Assembly: GCA_023430045.1 (NCBI GenBank)
Contig: JAEZCF010000094.1
Span: forward strand, 1 to 61,869
Source: Pseudomonadota bacterium
GTDB lineage: Bacteria; Pseudomonadota; Gammaproteobacteria; Xanthomonadales; Xanthomonadaceae
Reading direction: 5' to 3'
DNA length: 61,869 nucleotides
Shown: positions 26,789-35,873 of the stretch, one piece after another
Layout of the letters: each line of letters opens with the position of its first letter
Numbering within the stretch: the stretch's first letter is position 1
Program-made: the position numbers and the translations under genes
Notes under the pieces: model-generated
Databases searched by the model: none
What the model was told of the DNA's origin: nothing
What the model saw: only the letters and a program-made list of their open reading frames with translations

Positions 26789-28018
26789 TCAAGGCGCCGC
26801 TTGCGCGTTCTGTCCTGCGGCGCCGGCGTATTCCCAGCGCCCACTCTCAACGGACAGCAGTTGACTGGGGGAATAGCGATAGGAACGGCCCTGTAGCAGA
26901 TCGTCCCAGAGCTGGGGCTGGATGCTGATGCGACGGCTTCCCCATTCCGCATGAAACGTCGTAGCGGCCGCGGCCATTCCAGCCAATGCCGCGTCGTCAA
27001 GGAAAACATCGTTGACCAGGCTGGCATACGTTCCGCGCGGCTCGATGCGCGCACTGATGCCGAGCACGCGGAGCTTCCGATGCGCAAGCGATGCCAGTTG
27101 CTGGTCGCTCACCGCATCGATCTGAAGCTGATGTGCCCACGGGACCTTCCCGGTCAGCGCCTGCCTGACCTGCTCCACCCGACGGCTGGTGGAGGTTCCG
27201 CTGAGAATGACGTCGGGGCGGCCCGGATCCTGCAGCCTCACCACCACGAGTTCGACACCCGCCGCGATGAGAACGTCTTCAAGACGCCGCGCTTCCTCCT
27301 GGCGGACCAGGTGGATGTCGCCACGACGCTGCAGGCGACGGCTGGCACGCTCGGCCCACGCCTTGCCCGCTGCTGTATCGCTGAATACATACAGACGATC
27401 CTGTTCACCCGCAATGATCTGATAATCAGAGGGTGCGTCCTGCAGGATGCTGGCCAGGCCACGGATTCGGGTTTCAGGACGGTATTGCCAATAAAACCAC
27501 GCCGAAGACACGGCAACCGCGAGCAGTATCACACCGCCCAGCAATATTCCCGGCCTGACACGACTGCGTTCGCGCTGGACTGCAGTGGCTACGGTGGACG
27601 TCGGCAGGTTGGCCGATACCGAAGGCGTTACGAAACCAGCGACCTCGGCCCTCCATGCGGTACCGGCAGCGCGCACCGCGAACCAGGTATCCGCTACGCA
27701 TACCGGCTGCTGCACGGCCAAAGGCGTCCATGCCCAAGACGAATGCTCGTCCCTGCGTCGACCGAGGCGTAGCGTCGCCTCCGCGCCTGGATGGTTTACC
27801 TGCACGGCGAAGGCCTCTGCCGCCACCTCATCGGCCGGGAGGAAATAAGCGTTTTCGGAACGTCCCAGGACTGCCTCGGCCTTTCCGTTGACCAGGTCTT
27901 CATGGGGGCCGACATGAAAGAGCGTTTCGTCACCGAGCAGGGTGTACTCGACGCCATTCAAACTGCCAGACAGGATTTTCAGCACGAATTGCATGGGGAC
28001 GAAAAGACTCGTAGACAC
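26789..28018 (-). CDS. sctD: SctD inner-membrane ring protein (PrgH-like)
   Basis: A 409-residue single-span inner-membrane protein forming the outer of the two inner rings. A cytosolic FHA-like domain covers residues 1-120 (KILSGSLNGVEYTLLGDETLFHVG), the membrane segment is near 150-172 (GILLGGVILLAVAVSSAWFYW), and the periplasmic ring domains follow. The C-terminal WDDLLQGRSYRYSPSQLLSVESGRWEY closely follows the PrgH C-terminus. The start is a GTG with a close CGGAA; an ATG at 27994 would remove eight residues. The 65 bases before it hold no obvious promoter, so it is probably read through from iagB. Confidence 0.94.
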   Translation of the reverse strand: MSTSLFVPMQFVLKILSGSLNGVEYTLLGDETLFHVGPHEDLVNGKAEAVLGRSENAYFLPADEVAAEAFAVQVNHPGAEATLRLGRRRDEHSSWAWTPLAVQQPVCVADTWFAVRAAGTAWRAEVAGFVTPSVSANLPTSTVATAVQRERSRVRPGILLGGVILLAVAVSSAWFYWQYRPETRIRGLASILQDAPSDYQIIAGEQDRLYVFSDTAAGKAWAERASRRLQRRGDIHLVRQEEARRLEDVLIAAGVELVVVRLQDPGRPDVILSGTSTSRRVEQVRQALTGKVPWAHQLQIDAVSDQQLASLAHRKLRVLGISARIEPRGTYASLVNDVFLDDAALAGMAAAATTFHAEWGSRRISIQPQLWDDLLQGRSYRYSPSQLLSVESGRWEYAGAAGQNAQAAP

Positions 28019-28083
28019 GTTCCGGTTGATATCGACATTCTGCGAGATGAATCACGCAAGCGGTATCAGCAGAGTTGTATTCG

Positions 28084-28692
28084 TCAGTCCATATAATCCG
28101 CTGTGCCGGCGTTCCGGTCTGCGGCAAGGCGCGCATGGCCGGCCAGTACAGCGACTACATAAGCGCGGGTTTCAGGAAAGGGCGGAATCCGGTTTCCATG
28201 ACGAGCGACGGCCCCTTCGCCCGCGTTGTACGCGGCAAGCGCAAGTTCGACATCCTGGTCGAAATGCCTGAGCAGCCAAGCCAGGTAGGCCGCGCCGGCA
28301 AGCACGCTCTGGGCGGCATCGAAGCGATCACGTGCACCGAACCGCCGCGCGGTATCGGGCATCAACTGCATCAGCCCGGCCGCACCCGCACGCGACACGG
28401 CATGCGGGTTGTAAGCTGATTCCTGCAGCGCTACCGCGCTGAGAAGGTCGGCATCCACGCCGGTGTCCGCTGCGGCTGCGGCGAACAGCACCTGCAGGTC
28501 CAGCGGCGGCATACGTGCGTGGCCGCGCCGGCGGGTTGGAGGCGATGACGCCTTCGACTGCAAGGGATTGAACGCCACCGAGCCGTTCACGGCATGGTCC
28601 AGAACGACCAGTCGTCCTTCCGGCGACAGAGTGGCATGGATTTCCGCATGGGCTGCGCACGGCAGCAGCAGTGCCAGGAGCATACGGCGCAT
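28084..28692 (-). CDS. iagB: IagB-like lytic transglycosylase
   Basis: A 202-residue exported SLT-family enzyme that opens peptidoglycan for injectisome assembly. The signal peptide is residues 1-16 (MRRMLLALLLPCAAHA). The catalytic Glu is E91 in AVALQESAYNPHA, followed by AGLMQLMPDTARRFG and ALAAYNAGEGAV, the standard lysozyme-like motifs. It has about 40 more residues before the catalytic domain than Salmonella IagB. The ATG at 28692 shares one base with the iacP stop (TGATG). Confidence 0.94.
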   Translation of the reverse strand: MRRMLLALLLPCAAHAEIHATLSPEGRLVVLDHAVNGSVAFNPLQSKASSPPTRRRGHARMPPLDLQVLFAAAAADTGVDADLLSAVALQESAYNPHAVSRAGAAGLMQLMPDTARRFGARDRFDAAQSVLAGAAYLAWLLRHFDQDVELALAAYNAGEGAVARHGNRIPPFPETRAYVVAVLAGHARLAADRNAGTADYMD

Positions 28693-28973
28693 CAACGCGA
28701 CGCCTCGCGCAACTGCCGCTCCACTGCATCGGTCAGTTCGGACACCGTCGAAATGGACGCAAGCATACGTGCCGTCAGCACGACACCGAAACGCCTTTCG
28801 ATATCGATCAGAAGTCCGGCCATCTCCAGCGAGTCGACGCCCAGGTCTTCGTGCAAACGGGCGCCGGGCGTCACCTGCGCCGCGACCGTATCAGTCGCGG
28901 CGAGGATCATCTGCCTAAGCGCTGCCGCTACAGCGATCTCGGCACGAAGGTCAATGGGTGACGATGGGTCCAC
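28692..28973 (-). CDS. iacP: Acyl carrier protein of the T3SS locus (IacP-like)
   Basis: A 93-residue acyl carrier protein. The phosphopantetheine attachment serine is S48 in DLGVDSLEMAGLLIDIERRF. In Salmonella SPI-1, iacP lies between sipA and iagB and affects effector secretion and invasion; the position here is the same. The start is a GTG directly after the stop of the sipA-position gene. Its carrier helix II is typical, so it should be modified by a cellular phosphopantetheinyl transferase. It is unlikely to be the fatty-acid-synthesis ACP because no fab gene is near. Confidence 0.9.
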   Translation of the reverse strand: MDPSSPIDLRAEIAVAAALRQMILAATDTVAAQVTPGARLHEDLGVDSLEMAGLLIDIERRFGVVLTARMLASISTVSELTDAVERQLREASR

Positions 28974-30959
28974 TCAACTGGCCTTGTCCGTCTGATTTCC
29001 GGCATACGGACTTATCGTGAGATTGCCCGTTTCCGCGCCACGACCATGATGATTCACCTCTACATGGACTGGTTTGTTGTGAGCCTTGACCTTGTAGCCG
29101 TCCATCAGCCTGTTCGACGCTTCGCCGCTATCTTCGTAACGAATAACCAACTGACGATCCTTCTCACTTGGACTTGCAACCGCGGTTGCGGAGGGATGCA
29201 CATTGTGCCGAACGCAGGAGATACCTATCGCGTAGCGAGGTCCACTACCCTGCGACGCCGGCGCTCTCAAGCCGATGTTCTTGTCTTTTAAATACGACCT
29301 GAAGTGTTTCCTGACCGCTTCGTCTCCTGTCGAACCCGACGTGGTAGCGGCCTTACGTTTACCCACATGTCCGGGCTTGCTTTCATTCCCGACAATGACC
29401 GGCTCACTCTGCTGAGCATCGACTCTTTCCTTGTACTCCGGCGGATTTACCAAAATCATGCGCGAGGGGTCGATGGGAGTAGACATTCGTGTTTCTGATG
29501 TGATCCTTGAATTCACCATTTCCGCGTTGACTAAAGGCCGCGGAGCAGAGTAGATCACCGGTCGATCGTTATCAGCGGATTTCTTCCGGGTGGATCGACG
29601 CAGGTTCCATTGACCGATATCTCTCGGCGACGGTTCGACGTCAATTTCATGTGCTCCGGATTCCGAGGGCAACTCCGAACTGCCTTTCCTTCCCGGCCCG
29701 TCATTGTGGTTGAACACCGGGCTGTTGTTGTTGACCGGACTGTTGTTGTTGACCGGGTTGATGTGGATATGAATATCGGGGAGCGGCGGGGACGCGGGCG
29801 TCGCTGACGTTGTGGAACCAGGCGCCATCGTCGCCGGCGATGTCGGGCTTTCGGGGGCGTTGTCGGCCGCTGAAGCATTCGGGTCCACGAGGTAGACAAG
29901 ATCGTCCGCGCACCGCAGCAGTGCCTCGGTGTCGACGTCCATCTCTTTCACCCACCCGGAAAAACCCTGCGGATTGAGCGATGCTGCTATCGAGTCGGAA
30001 GACAACTTCCATCCCTTGGCCTGCATCGCGTCCAGAATCGCGGGCCTCAGTTCGATCAACAGCTGCTCCCTGATAGCTTCGTGGCCTACCGTCTTCGCCA
30101 GCGCATCCAAGGATTCACTCAAACGACGATATTCATGGCTGGCGTCGCGGCCATGGCTTAGTTTCGCGCCGCTGTAGTCGCCTCTCGCAGCTTTCAGATA
30201 AGCGTCCATCGCTGCCCGCACAGCGCCGACTTCCACACTGGCCTCAACCGGCAACTCCTCTACCAGCGACAGGGCGAGACAGGCGTCCATGACCTTGGCT
30301 GCACCGTAGCTGTCGGCGTTGCTCAGCAGGGCGTTGATTGCTTCATCGGCCTGGTGTCCGGACAGCTCCTGACGCGTCATTTCCGCCCGAAGGTTCGTGG
30401 ATGTCGCTATCTGTGCCTCCGAATAGAAGCTGGTCGCTTTAAGTTCCTTCATGCCATTTCGTGCCAGAACCTGCCGGTCGGTGTTTTCCGGGTCGAAGAC
30501 CTCCAGCACGCGCATCAGGTTGTTGTTGACGCGTTCCATATGATCAGGGTGCGGAAGCTGCGTCGCTGCTTTCACGGCTGTCTGGCCAGCCGCTTCGCCA
30601 AATGGCGAAGAATGAACACTGGATGTGTCACTGCCGTTGCCGAGGCTGGTTCCGGGGTGATCCGTATTGTTACGAAGATATGTCAAGGACCAAGGTTCTG
30701 CATGGGATGGGCGACGAGGATTGCCCTCGCTTCCCGCCGCACCTCCGAACCTGCTGGGCACATAACCCCACCTGTTATTTGAAAGCTCGGGTTTTAGTAT
30801 TATGTATTCTTCATCTTTTCCAGCCCTTCCTCCCGATGAAAAAGACGCCGGAACTCCAGCATTCCGAAGGCGTACCATTGGTGACTTATTGCCTTTCCCG
30901 TTTTCCTCTAAAGTATACGCGCGGCCTTTAGGCCCGCATGTTGAATTTACTTCGACCAT
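28974..30959 (-). CDS. SipA-position protein, candidate type III effector
   Basis: A 661-residue protein of unknown family. Residues about 120-340 are helical (EAINALLSNADSYGAAKVMDA); a low-complexity Pro/Thr/Ser/Asn linker follows (IHINPVNNNSPVNNNSPV), then a Lys/Arg-rich region and a C-terminal domain rich in His and Gly. Salmonella places the actin-binding effector sipA here, between sipD and iacP, and Chromobacterium and Burkholderia place their own effectors here. I see no clear match to the SipA actin-binding domain. The gene is visibly richer in A and T than its neighbours, which suggests separate ancestry or fast evolution. The ATG at 30959 has a good ribosome-binding site (AAAGGAA). 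The InvB-like chaperone in this locus could serve it. Confidence 0.8.
   Translation of the reverse strand: MVEVNSTCGPKGRAYTLEENGKGNKSPMVRLRNAGVPASFSSGGRAGKDEEYIILKPELSNNRWGYVPSRFGGAAGSEGNPRRPSHAEPWSLTYLRNNTDHPGTSLGNGSDTSSVHSSPFGEAAGQTAVKAATQLPHPDHMERVNNNLMRVLEVFDPENTDRQVLARNGMKELKATSFYSEAQIATSTNLRAEMTRQELSGHQADEAINALLSNADSYGAAKVMDACLALSLVEELPVEASVEVGAVRAAMDAYLKAARGDYSGAKLSHGRDASHEYRRLSESLDALAKTVGHEAIREQLLIELRPAILDAMQAKGWKLSSDSIAASLNPQGFSGWVKEMDVDTEALLRCADDLVYLVDPNASAADNAPESPTSPATMAPGSTTSATPASPPLPDIHIHINPVNNNSPVNNNSPVFNHNDGPGRKGSSELPSESGAHEIDVEPSPRDIGQWNLRRSTRKKSADNDRPVIYSAPRPLVNAEMVNSRITSETRMSTPIDPSRMILVNPPEYKERVDAQQSEPVIVGNESKPGHVGKRKAATTSGSTGDEAVRKHFRSYLKDKNIGLRAPASQGSGPRYAIGISCVRHNVHPSATAVASPSEKDRQLVIRYEDSGEASNRLMDGYKVKAHNKPVHVEVNHHGRGAETGNLTISPYAGNQTDKAS
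29722..29757. repeat. Two tandem 18-bp units in the SipA-position gene
   Basis: Two adjacent copies of an 18-base unit (29722-29739 and 29740-29757) differ at one base and encode the duplicated PVNNNS segment in the linker. Unit length is a multiple of three, so copy change keeps the frame. Confidence 0.8.
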
Positions 30960-30988
30960 AAGTAAGAATTTCCTTTCAGCTGACAGCG

Positions 30989-32011
30989 TCAACCGATGTT
31001 CTGTGCGATCAGGCGATTGGCTTCGGCCATTGAATCGATGGTGCCGCTGAGTGCCTTGACCAGCGTGTCCCATACCTGCAGCTGCCGCTGATACTTGTCC
31101 GGGAGTACGCGGTTGATGTGGTTGAACCGCTCCATCAGGCTGTCCTTGGCACTGATGATCGCGGCATGCGCTGCAGGGTTCATGGGCTGCTCGCCCTTCT
31201 TCTCGAACAGCGTGCTCAGGTCCCTGATCATCTTCGGGTCCACGGCCAGCTCGAAGCCGCCACCGAATTTCGGCTTGACGACCAGACCTTCAAGGCCCAG
31301 GTCCTTCAGGAATTCTTCCGCCTCCGCTCTGGTCTTGAAATCTCCACCGAGACCCGGGCCGTTTTCCACCTCGCTGATCAGGTCTTCCAATGCGTTTCTC
31401 AGAGCATCGAAGTTGACCTTGAGATTTCCCTTTTCGTCGTGATCGACAATGGCCTTGCTCAGCAACGACATCGCATCAGTAAGCTTGTTGAAGAAACCGA
31501 CATAGTTGGACAGGATGTCACCGAAACGCGACAGCCATTCCTTGTCGAGGCGATCAAGCAGGGCGAAGATTTCTTCAAAAAAGTCCTGGTTCGAGCTGGA
31601 CCGGCTGGCGTTCCCCAGTTCATCCACAGCGTTGGCAGAGGCATTGAAGAGTGCGGCCGGCTCGGTAAATCTCCGCGGAAGCTGGTTACCAGCGTGTTCC
31701 AGTTCCTCGGTGAGCGCGTGGATGGCTTCCTGCGGCACGAGTGAAGACTTCTCAGACGGGAAAACGGCGAGCAGGGCAGCGCACTGCTGTGCACGGTCGA
31801 GTGCGTCCTGCCTCGCGGCCAACTTCAGGACATCAGACCCCTGGTGCTGAAGATTGCGCAGCAGACTGGATCCGCCCGTAGCGATTGCGACCGGACGGCA
31901 GGAGGATGCTGCTGGCATCTCCTCGATTCCGGTCGTACCGGACGAAGGGGCCCATTGCGGAGCGCGCAGGGCGCGCGTTGTTGGGTGCGAAAATTCGTTG
32001 ATGTAGCTCAT
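30989..32011 (-). CDS. sctA: Needle-tip protein SctA (SipD/IpaD/BipD-like)
   Basis: A 340-residue hydrophilic protein that caps the needle and controls translocon insertion. SipD is 343 residues. The family's long central coiled coil is visible (YVGFFNKLTDAMSLLSKAI), with the second strand at the C-terminus (TLVKALSGTIDSMAEANRLIAQNIG); the last five residues are close to the SipD end. The ATG at 32011 starts MSYINEFSHP. It is followed 29 bases later by the sipA-position gene and preceded by sctB, as in SPI-1. Confidence 0.93.
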   Translation of the reverse strand: MSYINEFSHPTTRALRAPQWAPSSGTTGIEEMPAASSCRPVAIATGGSSLLRNLQHQGSDVLKLAARQDALDRAQQCAALLAVFPSEKSSLVPQEAIHALTEELEHAGNQLPRRFTEPAALFNASANAVDELGNASRSSSNQDFFEEIFALLDRLDKEWLSRFGDILSNYVGFFNKLTDAMSLLSKAIVDHDEKGNLKVNFDALRNALEDLISEVENGPGLGGDFKTRAEAEEFLKDLGLEGLVVKPKFGGGFELAVDPKMIRDLSTLFEKKGEQPMNPAAHAAIISAKDSLMERFNHINRVLPDKYQRQLQVWDTLVKALSGTIDSMAEANRLIAQNIG

Positions 32012-32069
32012 GGCTTGTTGCTCGACAGGTCTGGCGCCGTAGCAGGTGCCAGAAAGATTCGTGGGAAGG

Positions 32070-33425
32070 TCAACGGATGTGGCGGGCGATTTCGTCGCGG
32101 GTATTCGATCGTTCCTGCTCGGCCTGGGCTGCCACCTGGAACAGGTGGGTGCTGTTCTCGTCGGCCTTGCCCGCACTCTGGACAATCGCCTGCGAGGTCT
32201 GCTGTCCGGTGCTTGAATCGACGCGACGCTTTTCCTGCTGTGCGGTCATCTCAGCGGCGGTGATCTCGTGACCCGAGCCCGCCACGTTGCCAGTCGCGTT
32301 GGCAGACTGGCCGACGACCTGGCCGGTCTGCGTCAGTACGGCGTTCTGGGTGGCGTTGAGGTTGTGCGTGGCCATCAACTCAGCCGCCTGGTTGCGCTTG
32401 TCGCCGGCTGCCTTGCCGAGCACCACGCGCTGATCCTGCGACACCAGCCTTCCGTTCGTGCCATATGCGCCGTTGGTGTAGCCCTTGGCCAGCTTCACAT
32501 CCATCTCGGCAGCGTCCTTGTTCAGGCCGTTCGCCTTTACCTGGTTGCTGCGTATGCTGTTGACGTTCTTTACAGCCGCTGTCGTCGCCACCGAAACGGC
32601 CACCGCCGACACAACCACCACGACTGCCAGTGAGACAACCTTGGCAAGTTGCTGCTGCCTGGCGCTGTCGATCATGCGTGCACCCATGTCCTGGATCGAT
32701 TTTTCCGCGAATACCAGCATTGAGGCTGCAACCTCGCGTTGCGACGCCGCCAGCTTCATCAGGAACGCAACCAGCATCAGTACATAGGCAAAGCGCGGAT
32801 CGGTATGCAGGCGAATCGAGAACTCTTCTTCGGGCATGTCAGCAGCCTCTTCGATGACGCTCCTGACCAGCGGCGCATCGCTCAGCAGCTCACCGACGGC
32901 GGCCTGCTCCAACGATGCCGACGAGGTACGCCCACTGATGGACGCGAGATCTTCGATGGATGGGTAAGCCATCGACCCGTCTGGGCTGACCAGGCCGATC
33001 AATACCTTCAGATTCTCCTGGACGGTAATGAGCGGGGCAGTGCCCATCAGACTTTCAGGCACCATGCCATCTGCCTCGTGGATCTGCTGCCATACCTCAG
33101 GATCGAAGGCAATGACCGCCGAACGGTTCAGTTCACTGAAGGCATTCTGGATGGCACCGGTATCCTTACTCTCCCTGCCCATCGACAAGCTGGCCGCCAG
33201 CATGGTGAGTTCGGCGGCATTGGCAGGCGGACGCGACGGCGAATCAAGCACGGGGGCACCATAGGATGTCGGCCCGCTTCTGCGGCCGACAGCCGCCAAC
33301 GCGTCGGCAATGCGTCCAGCCTGCACCTCGTCCTGGGCTTTCACGGCCTTCTGCGGCGTTGTTACGATGGCGTGGTTGTAGGAGCTTCGAATGATTTCAC
33401 GCGTGATGACGTTCATGGCGTTCAT
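32070..33425 (-). CDS. sctB: Minor translocator SctB (SipC/IpaC-like)
   Basis: A 451-residue translocon protein that inserts in the host membrane with SctE. One strong hydrophobic segment lies near residues 268-295 (VVSLAVVVVVSAVAVSVATTAAV), flanked by helical arms, and the C-terminal third is Gln/Ala/Thr-rich (GQVVGQSANATGNVAG, AQQEKRRVDSSTGQQTSQ), as in SipC/IpaC. It is about 40 residues longer than SipC. Like its relatives it should be bound by the SicA-type chaperone encoded upstream. The call rests on position and architecture, because this family diverges quickly. Confidence 0.9.
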   Translation of the reverse strand: MNAMNVITREIIRSSYNHAIVTTPQKAVKAQDEVQAGRIADALAAVGRRSGPTSYGAPVLDSPSRPPANAAELTMLAASLSMGRESKDTGAIQNAFSELNRSAVIAFDPEVWQQIHEADGMVPESLMGTAPLITVQENLKVLIGLVSPDGSMAYPSIEDLASISGRTSSASLEQAAVGELLSDAPLVRSVIEEAADMPEEEFSIRLHTDPRFAYVLMLVAFLMKLAASQREVAASMLVFAEKSIQDMGARMIDSARQQQLAKVVSLAVVVVVSAVAVSVATTAAVKNVNSIRSNQVKANGLNKDAAEMDVKLAKGYTNGAYGTNGRLVSQDQRVVLGKAAGDKRNQAAELMATHNLNATQNAVLTQTGQVVGQSANATGNVAGSGHEITAAEMTAQQEKRRVDSSTGQQTSQAIVQSAGKADENSTHLFQVAAQAEQERSNTRDEIARHIR

Positions 33426-33461
33426 GGATGGGTACCTGTTACGAAGGAAGTTGAAGCGCGA

Positions 33462-35144
33462 TCAGGCGTGACCGCGGATATGGGACAGGACAGTCAGAGC
33501 GGTATCCGTGTTTTCCTGATTGACGCTGGCCATCTGCTTGAGGAGATCCAACGCGGACCGATCCAGAACGGCGGCGGCGTCGCGAATTCTCGTAAGCAGC
33601 TCACGCATCACATCGCTGCCGAAAAGGCTTTCCTCTATCGCTGCCAGAAGCCTTGCCACGTCAATCATGATGCCGGCAACGATGACCTGACCGACGCCTT
33701 GGGTAACGGTTCCGGCGACGCTGAGCAGCTGGCCGATCACCTGCACGACCTCGGCCACCTGTCTAGCAATATCCGCCGCCCGGCTGATGCTCTGCACGGC
33801 CATCATTGACTGCAGGGCACCGCCGATGTTTCCGGCGGCAATATTGGCAAGAACAAACACCACGACCGTCACTACCGTTGCTGCTATCCGGCCGATGGTT
33901 TCCGCCAGTTGCTCTCCCACACCGAGCCCGACCAGTGCATCCGTGATTGCATTGCCAATCACTTCGGTGAACTTGCCGACCACCGAGAAGCCGCCTGCGG
34001 CACCTGACATGCTGTCGATGGTGTACAGCATGCCCACCACGCCTACGGCGATCATCGCCGGGTTGAATGTCACTGCGCCGATCACCAGTACCGCCACGCT
34101 GGCCACTGCAGACACCCAGCCGAGAATCTTGCCGGCGCAACCCGTCTTCTTTTCCGCATCGCGGGCCCGTTGCTGCTCCTCTTCGTGCTTGCGGGACCGC
34201 TCCAGGTTCTCTGCCTCGCGCGCCTTCAACGCGGCCATAAGCGCTTCGGTTTCGCTCTTCAGTTTTTCCAGCGCGACATCGGCGCTGAGCTCGCTCAGCA
34301 TGGCAATCAACTGCTGCAGCCTGGCGGCGGCGCTGAGCTCTGTTTCGCTGGGCTTCGGTGTCGCCGTGCCGACGGCATGGATGTCATCCATCTCACTGCG
34401 ATGTGCCTCCACACGCAGCAACGCTGCATTGAATGCCTGTCCGGCGGCAGCAAGTTTCCGGGTGGCCTGTTCCAGCCCCGCTTCGGCACGTACCAGGCGC
34501 TGCTGTGCCTCATCCAGTTCGGCCTGTTTACCGGCCCGCGCCGGATCATCAGGCTCCATGCCTTCCAACTCCCTTCTCAGCGTGGCAACTTCTTCCCGGG
34601 CAGCTTCCACCGCACCCTGCTGTGCGCCTACCTCGCCAGCCACCGTATCGGCACGTTCACCTGCGGCTTCGGCTGCCTTCAGGGCTGACTCCAACCCGGC
34701 CGAAAGCTGATTGTTCTGCTCGGCGCGAACCGCCATCCGCGCCTGGTAGGACGCCAGGCGCTGCTTCAGTCCTTCCAGCCCACCGGCCTGAAGACACTGT
34801 TGCAGGCGGCCGAAGATCAGGGTCAGCATCGCTTCCGGCGTGAGTTTCTCGCTGCCGGGGCCCGCAGCGTCGCTTAGCCGTGCCATGTCCGGTTGGCGCA
34901 GGCCGAACGGATCAGCGGCAGTCGTGGATCCGGTGCGACCGGTCGGCACGGATGCGGATGCCGCAAACTGCCGGTACATGTCCTGGGCGGCCTTTTCAGC
35001 GGCAACGGCAATCCGTTCGGCCGCTTCCGCCGCCGTTCCCAGGCCGAAACCTGCAGCGTGCTGGATGGTCTTTTCGTTGCCTTCCTGGCGCACGATCAAG
35101 GGGGTAGGCCGCGCGGGCAAGGTAGTAAGCAGCAGGTTCGGCAT
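33462..35144 (-). CDS. sctE: Major translocator SctE (SipB/IpaB-like)
   Basis: A 560-residue pore-forming translocator. The N-terminal half is coiled coil (VAGEVGAQQGAVEAAREEV; ALKAREAENLERSRKHEEEQ). Two hydrophobic hairpin segments follow near residues 325-365 (WVSAVASVAVLVIGAVTFNP) and 405-445 (RIAATVVTVVVFVLANIAAG). This is the SipB/IpaB/YopB pattern. The ATG at 35144 begins MPNLLLTTLPARP, and an AGGA ribosome-binding site is separated from it by a run of seven C. It is the partner of the downstream sctB and of the SicA-like chaperone. Confidence 0.95.
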   Translation of the reverse strand: MPNLLLTTLPARPTPLIVRQEGNEKTIQHAAGFGLGTAAEAAERIAVAAEKAAQDMYRQFAASASVPTGRTGSTTAADPFGLRQPDMARLSDAAGPGSEKLTPEAMLTLIFGRLQQCLQAGGLEGLKQRLASYQARMAVRAEQNNQLSAGLESALKAAEAAGERADTVAGEVGAQQGAVEAAREEVATLRRELEGMEPDDPARAGKQAELDEAQQRLVRAEAGLEQATRKLAAAGQAFNAALLRVEAHRSEMDDIHAVGTATPKPSETELSAAARLQQLIAMLSELSADVALEKLKSETEALMAALKAREAENLERSRKHEEEQQRARDAEKKTGCAGKILGWVSAVASVAVLVIGAVTFNPAMIAVGVVGMLYTIDSMSGAAGGFSVVGKFTEVIGNAITDALVGLGVGEQLAETIGRIAATVVTVVVFVLANIAAGNIGGALQSMMAVQSISRAADIARQVAEVVQVIGQLLSVAGTVTQGVGQVIVAGIMIDVARLLAAIEESLFGSDVMRELLTRIRDAAAVLDRSALDLLKQMASVNQENTDTALTVLSHIRGHA

Positions 35145-35310
35145 GGGGGGGTCCTGTTCTGGAAAGTCCGCGTTGATCCGGACGAAGGCCGCAATCACCC
35201 GTATGCCCCGCAGATGCGGATGAGGTGATCGCCGCGACAGGATCAGTATCCCGGCAGAGGCTGGCTGCAGCTTTCAGAATCCGTCCATGGCCCGAGCACG
35301 CCGACGCGTC

Positions 35311-35841
35311 TCATTCCAGATCGAATGGAGGGGCTGGCTCCGCTGTGCCGGCGGTATCCGGGCGGTCCTTCATCGACTGCAGATATGCAGCAGCACGGCG
35401 CCCCATGTCTGTTCCGGACGAACGATCGGAAACCGCTTCAAAGCATTCACGCGCCTTGGCCAGACGACCCAGTGCCAGGTGACATTGGCCGACGTGGAAC
35501 ATCGGCCTATCGTCCTGCAGGTTGAGCGCCTGCGATACCGCATACATGCCGATGGCCTTCTCGTACTCGCGCTTCAGATGCAGTACGGCGCCCATTCCCA
35601 GCGCGTAGTCGGCGTTGTAGAAGTCGTACAGGCAGAGAAAGCGGAAGAACGTTTCGGCTTCGTCGAGCTGGCCATTCTGGTAATAGCGATGAGCCAGCGC
35701 ATATACGCCTTCCAGCATGTTGCTGTCCACGCCTTTCAGATCGGCCAGCGTGGCACCGGAGCGCAGGCCGTCCAGGATCAAGCGGGTGATTTCGCTTGAC
35801 GTTCCTGCGTCGGGTGGGAGAGTGGAATCTTTGTCGATCAT
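35311..35841 (-). CDS. sicA: SicA/IpgC-type translocator chaperone
   Basis: A 176-residue class II chaperone made of three tetratricopeptide repeats (LEGVYALAHRYYQNGQLDEA; FYNADYALGMGAVLHLKREY; PMFHVGQCHLALGRLAKARE). It keeps the two translocators SctE and SctB apart and soluble before export. In Salmonella, SicA also acts as co-activator of the AraC protein InvF once it is freed of its clients, and an InvF-like gene heads this locus. The ATG at 35841 is preceded by CAGGAAC, whereas the upstream TTG has no such site. It is slightly longer than SicA because of an acidic, Pro-rich C-terminal tail. Confidence 0.95.
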   Translation of the reverse strand: MIDKDSTLPPDAGTSSEITRLILDGLRSGATLADLKGVDSNMLEGVYALAHRYYQNGQLDEAETFFRFLCLYDFYNADYALGMGAVLHLKREYEKAIGMYAVSQALNLQDDRPMFHVGQCHLALGRLAKARECFEAVSDRSSGTDMGRRAAAYLQSMKDRPDTAGTAEPAPPFDLE

Positions 35842-35873
35842 TCGGATGTTCCTGTAATGGGAGGAAAGTCGGG

